In this document: piece after piece, positions 1 to 9,412 of the stretch
How the letters are laid out: each line of letters begins with the position of its first letter
Position numbering within the stretch: the stretch's first letter is position 1
Notes under the pieces: model-generated
The model's database searches: none
Told to the model about the DNA's origin: nothing
The model's input: the letters and a program-made list of their open reading frames with translations, nothing else
Program-made: the position numbers and the translations under genes
Assembly: GCA_001600455.1 (NCBI GenBank)
Contig: BCKC01000002.1
Span: forward strand, 4,416,171-4,480,170
Direction of reading: 5' to 3'
Length of the DNA stretch: 64,000 nt
From: Endocalyx cinctus
Taxonomy: Eukaryota > Ascomycota > Sordariomycetes > Amphisphaeriales > Apiosporaceae

Positions 1-573
1 CAGGCGCCCGCCCCCGACGAGACTTACTACCACGGCAACACCACGGCGGGGATCTCCATCACGAATGGCACCCTCCCGACCGTCGCGACACTGAAGGTTG
101 GTATCCTCGCCACGACCAAGACGGCGAACGGCACCTCGGCGATGGACCAAGCCGCCTCGCTCAAGAAGTGCCTCGAAGCGGGCGGCCTCGTCACCTTCGT
201 CGTGGCCGAGACCTTGGCCGAGGGCGTCGACAAGACGTACTCGGCCGCGGACGCCACCGACTTCGACGCCGTCATCGTCACGTCGGGGGCCGACGCCGCC
301 GGATTATTTACCCTGACCCCCGGAAGCCCCTTGTACCCTCCCATGCGACCGCTCCAGATCGCCAACAGCGCGTACCTGTTCGGCAAGCCCGTCGGCTACT
401 TCGGCGGCTCGGCCGCTAAGCCGAGTCAGATGCTCGCCGCGGCGGGGCTGGGCAATCGGAGCGAGAAGCAGGAGGGTGTCTACTTCTCTTCTTCGGCCGA
501 TGCTATGACTGCTAGTATGGAGGAGGGTTTGAAGGTGTTCAAGTTTACTTCTAGATTTCCTATGGATTCGTGA
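1..573 (+). CDS. Large-subunit catalase, C-terminal part (cut by window edge)
   Basis: Frame 1 is open from the first base to a TGA at 571-573, giving 190 residues. It reads as the C-terminal flavodoxin/class-I-amidotransferase-like domain that only large-subunit heme catalases carry. Visible marks are the beta-strand LKVGILATTK, the stretch AEGVDKTYSAADAT, RPLQIANSAYLFGKPVG, and the end KFTSRF. The heme and catalytic core lies upstream of the window. The family breaks down hydrogen peroxide, and many fungal members are secreted or wall-bound; I cannot tell here because the N-terminus is missing. GC at third positions is high. It converges on P450-1 and is probably a neighbour of the metabolite region rather than part of it. 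Confidence 0.9.
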   Translation, partial: QAPAPDETYYHGNTTAGISITNGTLPTVATLKVGILATTKTANGTSAMDQAASLKKCLEAGGLVTFVVAETLAEGVDKTYSAADATDFDAVIVTSGADAAGLFTLTPGSPLYPPMRPLQIANSAYLFGKPVGYFGGSAAKPSQMLAAAGLGNRSEKQEGVYFSSSADAMTASMEEGLKVFKFTSRFPMDS

Positions 574-1127
574 AAGAAGGGATAAGTTAGATGACGCGGC
601 CCTGAGAAGGCGAGTAGGTTATAGACCGGAAAAGTTTCCACCTTTACCTTTATTCTTGTTATTATTAATATGTAAATATTTTTTTTTAGAGACGCAAGAT
701 TCTTTTCTCTTAGACTCTCAGATTAATTAAGAGATTTTTTATTTGTTAATATTGCGTGTATACGATGGCATTGCTCCGAAATAATAAGACACCAAGATGA
801 TGAACTATGAAGTGGAAACAGAATTGTTTGATTCAAGTGGTAATATTTCTGACTCTTGGCTACAAATATATTGGTTATTATGATGATCTAGTCAATATTA
901 AAAGCAGGACATAATCGTGATCACCACGGTGGCTTGTAGCGGGACTATGAGGACCTCCCATAGAAGCCAACTTGTAGATGAACATTAAGATACGCCTTAA
1001 GTTTGAGTCTCCTCCCCTATCTTGCCTTTACTTTGTAAAAGACGGTAGAATATGAAATTAAAGTATTATTGTAGTTAAAAAAGGTATTTTACAAAGTTAC
1101 AAGCGCAAAAATAAGAAATATATCTGT
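574..1127. other. Convergent intergenic stretch, no gene seen
   Basis: AT-rich DNA between the 3' ends of the catalase and P450-1. It presumably carries both 3' UTRs. I see no open frame of interest, RNA gene or repeat. Confidence 0.5.
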
Positions 1128-3344
1128 TTACGGATTCACCTGTACCCGCATCATCATACCATCGACAGGCTTAGGCGTGATTTGTCGCATCTGGTTATAT
1201 GTGATTAGTTTTTTCTTTTCTTTCTCGTTATCGGCTTTGACATCATATATCATGATGTTCGATAATGGAATCATTTAAGGCCTTTTATGGGGGATGAAAG
1301 AAACTTACCGGATACAGCTCCGAAGCCACTTTGAACTGGCCGTGGCTATCAATCACGGGATTGCCGTTACTGTCGAGGATCACCTCACCGATGCCAACCT
1401 GCAAATAAAAATAACGAGGTCAGTTGAGTTAATTCTTTGCACGTATTCCCTTCTAGGATTTCTCTACTTCGTTTCGAAAAGAGGGTGATATGCGACTCGG
1501 TGACACATACCTTAGTAAAATCAAAACGCCGCGCCGTGAGCGCAAGTATGATACGCGCCTCGATATTAGCGAGTTCCTGACCGATACAATTCCTCGGACC
1601 CCTCTCGAAAGGTCGCCAAGCGGTTTTAGGAATCCCTTCTTCGTCATCATCATCGTCATCATTCTCGCTCTTCAGCCATCGCTCAGGCACGAACCGATCC
1701 GCCGACTCCCCGTAAACCTCGGGATCGCGTTGGATCAAGATGGTGCAATGATAGACGTTGCTGCCTTCCGGAAGAGAATATTGCTCCCCGGCGGACGTTT
1801 GCACTTTCAGAGGTCCCGATCCGGGCCGGATGTTGCGGATCGTGCCCGCCGGCGGCCAGAGTCGTAGGGTTTCCTTGATCACGGCTGATCCGTACGTCAT
1901 TTGGTGGAGGAGGTCTGGACCTGAAGGGGACAGAAGCTTTGAGCGGACTGTGGATGGGTTGGGGTCTAGAGGTGGAGTTAGTTATTAGTAGGCACGCATT
2001 TCTTTACTGTTTTTCTTTTTTTGTTTCAAGAGCGCGACTGGAGATAGGACAAAGCTTGAAATGGAAAAGAGACTGATAAGCTACAAGCGAGCAATATTAA
2101 CTCACCTGGCCCGAAGATGTCGTCTAACTCGTCGCGGACGGATTTGAGAGCTTGAGGTGTGCGACACAACTCGTAAAGCATCCACGAGACCAAAATCGTC
2201 GTCGTATCATGACCGGCAAACAAGAAAGTGTTCAGCTGATCGCAGACCTGGTCGACAATCTGCGGGGTCAGGATATCAATATCTTCACTCAAGCTGAGCA
2301 AAAGAATACTTCTATTCTTCGTCGCCGACTTCTTCGAAGATCCATTATCATCGGCGTTAGTCTTTACCTTAGCGTACGTTTCCCTTACGACGGCGGCCAG
2401 CTCATCTTTGACCTTCCTCGCGAGACCGCGGCGCTTCTGGTCTATTCTCGGCGCCAGGTACCAAGGGAGATCGATAGCCGCCTCGTTGTAAGTCCGGAAC
2501 AGATCCTCGTAGGCCCGCATGAACTCGTTCTTCGGCTTTTCCTGCCGCCGCTGCGCCCCGTAATCGCGGTCCATGACGACGCTGCTGATGATGTCGAACG
2601 TGAGGTTGCTCGTCAGCTGCGCGAGAGAGAAAGAGTCGCGCGTCCGGGCGAGGTCTTCGAGATGGCCGAGAAACAGGTCAGCTTTCTCGAGAATGCAGGG
2701 GAGCAGCGTCATGAGGTGCTGGTGCGCAAATCCTGGGTTGAATTGTTTGCGCAGTTGTTTCCAATGCTCGCCCTGATACGAAAACAAAAATGAATTTTGA
2801 GGAAATAATAATCATAAAATATATACTATTTAATAATAAGCGCTTACATCTGAACTGATAATCGACGATGATCCAAGTAAATACACCAGATTGCTATAGA
2901 CGTCCGCCTTGGGAACGCTATACGGGTGACGCTTGGACGGCCTGGTGATCTGCTCGGCGATCTCGTGGCTTTTTACCACGACCATGGCTGGGCCTATAGG
3001 CCGAAGATCTACGAAGAACAGGGGCGGCCCGCCGAGGGCCTTATTCATACTGACGAAGGCGAGATCTATTTTGGATGATTAATAACATGATAAGCCGCCC
3101 TCCGTATGTCGCATCAGTTACACACCGACTTTTTGTGTATATGAGAGAGAATAATAGCCTTACCGGGATGAACATCCGGCTTTTCGGAGCGGATAAATTG
3201 GTCCATGGTTGAGAGGTGGCCGAAGAGGGCGGAAGGAGGTAGCTGCGGTAGCGAGGCGAATTGTTTAAGCCGGGCATCGCGTATTTTCATGTAATAGTAC
3301 GTCGCGAGTACCGCGATCGCGGCGGCGATCAAGGGAAGAAGCAT
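1128..3344 (-). CDS. Cytochrome P450 (P450-1), membrane-anchored monooxygenase
   Basis: Six exons agree in phase: 3344-3164, 3065-2848, 2772-2106, 1965-1511, 1398-1309 and 1190-1128, giving 557 aa. An N-terminal hydrophobic anchor (LLPLIAAAIAVLATYYY) points to the ER membrane. P450 hallmarks in order are the B-C region SSDGEHWKQLRKQF, the I-helix oxygen-activation motif AGHDTT, the K-helix KETLR (ExxR), the PERW motif, and the heme loop FERGPRNCIG with the ligand cysteine near residue 482. It looks most like the CYP4/CYP52-like fungal group; the substrate cannot be read from sequence. An acidic run (six Asp then two Glu) lies between PERW and the heme loop. It sits beside the UstYa/peptide island and is a possible tailoring enzyme for that or the PKS product. 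Confidence 0.9.
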
Positions 3345-3595
3345 TCTTCTTTTTGTTTTCTTCTCAAGTAACCAAATGAAAATTGCCTAGCTGAAGTCAA
3401 CTAGTGATGGGGAAAAAAAAGGACTAGATGCGGAGTAATCCTTATTCATCACGGAAAGGGGAATAATAAAGAAAAGATGAAAATTTGAAGATCGGCGTCG
3501 ATTTTGTCGCGGAGAGAAAATGCTATAAGCACGGCGTGATTGTTCCCCGATATTTCGCTTCATAACGCCAAGTTCAGGGAGGTCAAAGCTGACCA
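3345..3595. promoter_or_regulatory. Upstream region of P450-1
   Basis: AT-rich leader and promoter of the minus-strand P450, ending at a MITE-like element. I found no clear TATA box, so this assignment rests on position only. Confidence 0.35.
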
Positions 3596-4014
3596 GGGGG
3601 TGTAAAGAGTTGCCCGGGGGGTCAGCGGAAGTTAGTTGAAGCCGGCAGCTGCTCTACCTGCACCAAGCCTCCGTTAAAAAAAATAAAAGAATACTCAGCA
3701 TACTAAATATCGCAAAATAAAATCTAAGAGGCTCGTACTGCTGCCAGACCTCCGAAACTAACTCTAAAGATAATCGTTAATTCTAACCAACAGTCAGCTG
3801 AAAAGCGACTCAACAGCAGCTCCACGGCAGCTCAGTGGCATATTTGCAGCATATTTTGTAGCAAAATAACCACTGTAAATGATTACTTAGTCAGCTTACG
3901 TTACATTGCTGTTAAGTAGGGTAAAAGCTGAACCCGGGCTGCCCGGGTGTAAATTTTAGTACGTAGACCCAGGTTTAGCTAACCTCTCAGCCTCCCAGGC
4001 AACTTTTACCCCCC
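3596..4014. mobile_element. MITE-like element with imperfect terminal inverted repeats
   Basis: The left end reads GGGGGTGTAAAGAGTTGCCC followed by GGGGGGTCAGCGGAAGTTAG. The reverse complement of the right end reads GGGGGGTAAAAGTTGCCTGG followed by GAGGCTGAGAGGTTAG. The two align over about 35 bp with a few mismatches. The 419-bp interior is non-coding and rich in CAGCTG-like words. A further GGGTAAAAGCTG/CCCGGGTGTAAA copy of terminal sequence lies near 3918-3953, as in a nested or rearranged element. No convincing target-site duplication was seen. It is likely a non-autonomous DNA transposon relic. Confidence 0.5.
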
Positions 4015-4413
4015 GATCGAATGAATTTCAGGAGGCAGGCTGGCAGCCAGCTGGCAAGGAGACAGGGAGGTCGTCGAAATAAAATTTAGCCTCATATTTC
4101 TTGTCATAAATATTGTATTTCAAGATAAAAGCATGATTAAGGAGATACAGACTATTAAGGAGCATGGGATCTTGGCGTGAGATGGGAGTGTAAATCCGTA
4201 CTTAGGTAATATTCGTTTCAGGATATGATATTATTCGGATGAGAGAATTTGTTCTTTTTGAGCCAGGAAATTAGTCTGGGTAATCTCTGGGTTGAGTATT
4301 AATTATGTCAAATTTGCGACAGTATTCTACGAAATGAGAACACGGCCAAATAGAGAGGGGAAAAGCGGATAACTAAGAACTTAGGAGGCCAGATTAAAAA
4401 GCACTAATCTTGA
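4015..4413. other. Intergenic, no gene seen
   Basis: AT-rich 3' flank of the first UstYa gene. No coding or RNA signal was recognised. Confidence 0.4.
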
Positions 4414-5450
4414 CTAAGCATGAGATGATATACCCTTATCATATCCGATCTCTTTGCCCCTTATTCCTTTCCTTGCTGCGGAATTTCTTGATCTTGACCA
4501 CTTGACAAGCTCATCAAAAGGTTTGCAACTATGGACGACGGCGAAATCGGGGCCATGTTTTTGGATCTGGGGGTACCATTTATGATTTAAAGGGGTAGCA
4601 TCACCGTGACACATAATCGCTTGCCGTATATAGTCTATGCAATGGTCTTGATGTAGCCTCTCGGTGTGTGGTGAAGCCTTCATGTCGTAATATTCAGGAC
4701 GAAGTGCCCTCCGAAGTGAATCCTAAGAAAAAAGTAAACACAAAATCAGTGATATTCAAGCTGGGCAACTTAGGGGGGGGTACAGATTCATGAGACTAGT
4801 ATACTTACGAGACAATGGAGCTGGTGAAAAACATCGAGGCCCGTAAGCCAGTACCCATTCTCCAAAATAGTCTTACCACGAACCTCGTCCGCTTCGTCGC
4901 CCTCGAGTAGGACATTCCAAACTACAGCGCAACACAATCAACATATGAGAAATAATTATTGCTTCAGATTAGAGACTTAGTTAAATGATCCTGTTACGAC
5001 TAATCGTACCTTCTTCGAAGCTGTCCCATACAGCGTCTATCTCTGGGCTCGGATCACCCACCCAGACCTTTTCTCCGAGAGCATGCTCATTGATCAGCGT
5101 CCCGTTCTCGTCGTAGGTGAGGGCGCCTGTGAAATGAACCTCGACCCGGCCCGTATTGACTTTTTATATTGACACCAGTTAGATAATCGCATTGATTCTA
5201 TAAGAAAAAGGCTATAAATACCTAACTCATGCGGCTCCATTTTACTAACCGGTGACCGGGTAAGTAGTATAGCCGTGGTACAAGCGAAAATTAGAGTGGA
5301 TAAGATCCATGGCCAAGAATAGCATTGAAGCTTCGCCCTTTCTTTGTAGGATGGTTTGACTGAACTTGGACTTGGCCCAAGTTCTGTGAGTATTTCCTCG
5401 AGCAAGCTAGTGTGATGAGAGTGTTCTTCTTGAGACTCGATATCGGACAT
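4414..5450 (-). CDS. UstYa-like DUF3328 protein (UstY-1)
   Basis: Exons 5450-5222, 5159-5010, 4921-4809 and 4722-4414 join in phase into 266 aa. The chosen start is MSDIES; in-frame upstream Met codons at 5483 and 5570 cannot be excluded. A short cytosolic N-terminus is followed by one membrane segment (WPWILSTLIFACTTAILL, about residues 46-65). Next come the family stretch WVGDPSPEIDAVWDSF, the first HxxHC motif (FHQLHCL) and the second (LHQDHCIDYIRQAIMC). The two HxxHC motifs are thought to bind copper or otherwise form the catalytic site. UstYa/UstYb proteins catalyse oxidative macrocyclisation in dikaritin RiPPs, and relatives oxidise other metabolites. It is divergent from a second homologue 656 bp away. 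Both motifs are intact, so it is probably active. Confidence 0.9.
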
Positions 5451-6106
5451 ATTTAAAAGATTATAATTTCTGCTAGGTTTCATGATGCTCGGATAGGAGT
5501 TATGAAAATTTTTGTTTTCTATCTTTTTAGATGGGGAGTCGTCAAACCCCCCAAAAAATAAGGTGTTCACTCTCGGTAAGAGCTGGAGAAATCACATGAA
5601 CACCAGGTCGGATTTATCATCATAGACGTCTACACGACGAAGATAAGGGACTCTCAAAGTACACGGTGTGAGATCGGTCACTAGTTACTTGTACAGATTA
5701 GATGTTTGTAAAAGAGTACAATACTTGTATCCATGCATTGCTTAGCTTTCAATCGTGATATATCATACATCAAACTGACGGCTTCTCCATGCCAGCGCGC
5801 ATAAGCCGCAGCACTAGTTCCCCATAAGCAGAGGACAGGCTCGTCTGCGGCATATTTGCAATAATGTCTTCGCGTGATAACACCTAATTTAGCCTCAGTC
5901 AATTGTTTTCATGATCAAGGATCTGTAAATATCACAATATGGTGAAGTCCCTCGAGGTGTTTGACCTCTATCTTATCAGGAGTGTTCTCACTAGTATTAT
6001 CCGGTATTATCTCCCTTCCCTTCACCCAATTTTGACTCAACACCTTTGGAATCTTTCAAATCATCTATCCTATGGGGACATTTCAATATTTCATTTCGCA
6101 ATAACT
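5451..6106. promoter_or_regulatory. Shared divergent promoter of the two UstYa genes
   Basis: This 656-bp gap separates the two divergent UstYa-like start codons, so both promoters must lie here. Short open frames inside it (for example 5681-5902 on the minus strand) show no family features. No specific operator was identified. Confidence 0.5.
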
Positions 6107-7108
6107 ATGTCTCGTGGTCTTTACTCAAAGGTGAAAAAGGAGTCAAGCGACTCTGAACTGTCTGAAAATGTTAGCGATTTCCAGGGAGACGAAAACAGCT
6201 CATTTCTGTATCACTATTCCGTAAGCTATTCGACTAAGGTGCTGCTGGCAGTCAAAAGCATCCGAGTACCTCTTTATGCTACTGTTTGGATTCTTTCACT
6301 CTTCTTAACTTGGGAGATTGCATCTATACGTACAAAGTCTCGGTATGATATCTCTGTCGGGCTAGAAACTGAAGTTGGTATGGAATCGACATATTCATGT
6401 CTAATTTGAATCAAACGAATGCGAGCTGATTATCATTCACAGAAAGTTTGAAATCGTTGATCGAAATGCAAGTGATCAATTACGACGGCGATCTAGACTG
6501 GGACGAGAATGCAACAGTCTTCAGAACCGATCCGGTGAACATCGCGTACGTGGGTAAACCAAATCCAGAAATCGACGCAGCCTGGGATCATCTGATACTA
6601 GGTAATTCTCCTGAGTATTTTTTCATGATAGAAATACGTGCTGATTTAAGGCTCTAGGACCAGTCAACGCAGTGGATCTGAAAGGAGCCGAAGCACAAGG
6701 CATTGAAGGAACCACATATCAGAAGCCTGGTGGATATTGGGTCGTAGCTCTCGAAGTTTTCCATCATCTTCATTGTCTGGTAAGTAATTAACGAAACAAT
6801 CGATGAAGAACTCGAGACCTAATACGCGAACATCGCAGAATATGATCCGCAAGACGATGCACCTAGACTACTACGGTCTGAACGACAAGCCGGAGACTTA
6901 CTACACTCACGTAGAGCACTGTGTAGACTCGCTCCGACAATTCATTATGTGTAAGTCGGATCTCACGCCGGTTCCGCAAGAGTGGAATGCCAAGTATAGG
7001 AGAGTGAGACCCGTTTTTGTCACAGCACAACATACATGCCGAAATTTTGAGAAGATCCGAGACTGGGCCGCAGAGCGCGCCACCGAGCTACATCCGGAAT
7101 GGGAATGA
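6107..7108 (+). CDS. UstYa-like DUF3328 protein (UstY-2)
   Basis: Exons 6107-6377, 6443-6601, 6658-6779 and 6839-7108 join in phase, giving 273 aa. The open frame reaches upstream to 5939, but MSRGLYSK at 6107 gives the usual short cytosolic N-terminus before the membrane segment (VPLYATVWILSLFLTW, about residues 54-73). Family marks are AYVGKPNPEIDAAWDHL, first HxxHC as FHHLHCL and second as HVEHCVDSLRQFIMC, followed by LTPVPQEW. The exon layout matches UstY-1 (phases 1, 1, 0), so they are paralogues of the same subfamily that have diverged strongly. Two UstY proteins acting together is the arrangement known from ustiloxin. The repeat-peptide gene follows 1.1 kb downstream on the same strand. 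Confidence 0.9.
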
Positions 7109-8210
7109 GTTATAAGTAACATTTATATCTCAGGGTCACCGTAGAATCTTAGGAGTGTCATTTAGGTTAGGTTTAGTCGCCAAAAATTGGAAACATTATT
7201 ACGTCGGGTACTCAACAAGCCATGTAGAAATGGAAAAACATCATAGTCTATAATCTACATTTCCGAACTACTCCAAGAACTAATTTTGAGCTCATGTTTC
7301 TGTTGTGAATTTAATTTTAAGGCAATCTCTTATAAATCCTCTTAATTCCCTGTTTTCATTAGGCTACCTCCTCTTCCTCCTCGTCTACTAAATTTTCGGG
7401 TTTTCTTTTTTTTTTTTTTCCCTCCTCTTTCCCTGGAAGTTTCGGTAGAACCGGGCGATACTCTCGAAGTCTAGCAAGCTAAAAGTTAGCCACCTTAATG
7501 AGATGTCCATTTACGTTGTAAGCTTCGAACTTTGAACTATTTTCTTTTCTGGCAAAGTGTGAGCCTACGCTCACGCTACAAAACCACTGTTTTAGGAAAT
7601 TTCTTATCCGGTGAGGTACTTTATTTTTATCGCGAAGATGCAGGACATTATTTGGGGATATCATCCCTGTTCTCGGATGGCCAGAAGAGTCTGTCACAAA
7701 AGAAAACGAGGTCCTACGGACTTTTGTTATCTTCGTAATCGGGAATTGCATGAAGTATCTCAGTAATTATCATACATTGTCACCGCTATCTACTAGTACC
7801 CTAATAATGTATTGAAGCATGTCTCTTTAGACTCACACAGTATACTTGTTGATCATGAGTGCTGTTGGCGAATCAACCCGCATTTGAAGATAAATGTTGT
7901 TTCACAGACTTTAATTCCCTCGTAGTAAAGTTATCGTAGTTAGCCATCAGGTGCATATCTGATGTGTTATCCCCAGCATGAAGCACACCGAGAAAGATGC
8001 CATATGCAATGTGGAACTATCACCCTGTAACATATATGGAAGAGACCATATCAAGGTAGTATCTTTTGATATTGAGTCCAGCAATAGAAGTATAAAGAGG
8101 TCGTCAAAGACACGTTGATCCATATCGTCTCACACTAAACCAAGCCATCTTCACCTATCACTTCATCATTCGCTTTAATACAAAAGTTCATATACAAAAT
8201 CGACAAAAAC
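7109..8210. promoter_or_regulatory. Gap between UstY-2 and the repeat-peptide gene, with a TATA box at 8090
   Basis: The gap holds poly-T/pyrimidine tracts (about 7405-7425) and no credible gene. The last 120 bp look like a strong promoter: TATAAAG at about 8090-8096, then a C/T- and A-rich leader ending CAAAAAC before the ATG at 8211. Short open frames at 7479-7751 lack any signal peptide or family feature. Confidence 0.45.
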
Positions 8211-8585
8211 ATGAAGTCCTCTATTGTCCTCAGCCTGATTGGCTCTTCTTTCTTCGCTCTTGTGCTCGCGGCACCGACGACACTCCAAAGTGGTAAAGTA
8301 CCCATTTGAATCCTATTTCCAGTTGTTAGCTTCTATTTCCTCTAACTTTTAATATCCATAAATCTTGTAGGCGATTTAAACGGCCGCACCTGTGCCCGGT
8401 ACATTCTAGGAGAAGACGGAATCGTTGCCCGCAACCCTCAATGCACCTACAGTGCTGAGGATTACGACGGCGAGAAGTTAAAGGGTCGTACCTGCGCTCG
8501 TTTCATTCAAGGAGAGGACGGGGTTGTTGCCCGAAACCCCCAATGTACATACGGAGCGGCAGACTATGACCAAGTTGAGGAGTGA
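8211..8585 (+). CDS. Small secreted protein with two 34-residue Cys repeats; candidate RiPP precursor or effector
   Basis: Two exons, 8211-8292 and 8371-8585, encode 98 aa with one 78-bp intron. A clear signal peptide (MKSSIVLSLIGSSFFALVLA, then AP) is followed by a short linker and two tandem repeats of 34 and 33 residues. Each repeat reads GRTCAR-hydrophobic-I-x-GEDG-x-VARNPQCTY and ends in an acidic ADYD/EDYD tail. Each has two cysteines 17 positions apart, and the C-A-R and N-P-Q-C-T-Y blocks are identical in both copies. It lies 1.1 kb downstream of UstY-2. Dikaritin precursors have this signal-plus-repeats design, but normally carry KR sites between cores; here the junction is EKLK|GR, with no dibasic site. 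The alternative is a disulfide-bonded secreted effector or antimicrobial protein. I do not recognise the family. Confidence 0.8.
8382..8585 (+). repeat. Tandem 102-bp coding repeat, two copies
   Basis: Copy 1 spans 8382-8483 and copy 2 spans 8484-8585 (including the stop). They encode the two GRTCAR...NPQCTY units. The nucleotide copies differ at many third positions while the protein is conserved, which suggests an old duplication held by selection on the protein. Confidence 0.85.
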
Positions 8586-8930
8586 GAGCCTCGAAAAAAG
8601 GAAGCGTTCGGACTTTTAAGGGGGGGTACTTCTCCACAATGGCGTTGAGTTAAAGAACATAAAATATCTTGACGCGGGGGCTAGGAATATTTCACATAGG
8701 TTATCTGATTCCCCCACATTCATTTAGAGATAATTACATGTACTGAGGTATACTATACTGGTATAGCTGTTCTAGGTTTTTTCTGGGCCCACCCCGTTCC
8801 TCGTATTGAAAAGGGGGCACAGATTACTAGGCCAGATAGTAACTTAGCTAGCTACTCAACAAGTACACAATCATTTAGGCTCTCTGAAGTAATCTCTGTC
8901 AATTGATTATGATTACTATTATTTCAAACA
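8586..8930. other. 3' flank of the repeat-peptide gene, nothing seen
   Basis: AT-rich DNA with a GGGGGGTAC-like run just after the stop. No gene or RNA was recognised. Confidence 0.4.
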
Positions 8931-9202
8931 TGACGGAGAAGTGGGACTGAATGGGACCTTGGTATCGGAGGCGTAAAGTTAAGTGGTGGAATTAAGCTTA
9001 CCAACCCGGTCTGAGAGATTGATCAATCCTGTAATTACGTATTACCAGCTCAGGAAGCATTATAAATAAGGTGCTGAGCTCCCGTTCGATTCATAGAAGT
9101 AGATAGATTCTTAAGCCCTAATTAATTCAATGAAGTATTTACATAGTACATTCTATATGATTGCCAAGCGCCCAATCCACATTCATAAGCTCTAACATTC
9201 TC
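8931..9202 (+). mobile_element. Solo-LTR-like dispersed repeat, copy A
   Basis: This block is homologous, in opposite orientation, to 41756-42022. Shared words include TATAAATAAGGTGCTGAGCT, CTTAAGCCCTAATT, CCAACCCGGT and ATGATTGCCAAG. It starts TGACGGAG and ends near TCTAACATTCTCA, so it has the TG...CA ends expected of a long terminal repeat. An internal TATAAATAAGG is a plausible LTR promoter. Homology stops abruptly at both sides, as expected for solo LTRs or a MITE. No retrotransposon coding region adjoins it. Confidence 0.65.
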
Positions 9203-9412
9203 AAAACTCCTTGATAAAATAAGGAGAAATTTTGTTGTAGTTTATCTATTTAGCTAGGTTTATCTTAATTTACTTCCTTAAGATTATTGTAGGCGAGAAA
9301 GAAATAGTGAAATTTGCGGAAATGCCTTGGGATAGAAATCTATTTACAAGTAACTAATTTGCTAAAGAAAATTACCATTTCTGGCTGTATTTCGCGATTT
9401 TATATCTACTCT

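Noticed and set aside
2152..2793. 213-aa plus-strand open frame
   Set aside because: Antisense to P450-1 exon 3, whose I-helix, phases and splice sites are convincing.
5681..5902. 73-aa minus-strand open frame between the UstYa genes
   Set aside because: No signal peptide, domain or splice support; it lies in the divergent promoter.
7479..7751. Possible second peptide gene near UstY-2
   Set aside because: No signal peptide and no similarity to the repeat units at 8382-8585.
8484..8495. Kex2 site between the peptide repeats
   Set aside because: The junction is LKGR, not KR or RR, so canonical Kex2 cleavage is not supported.
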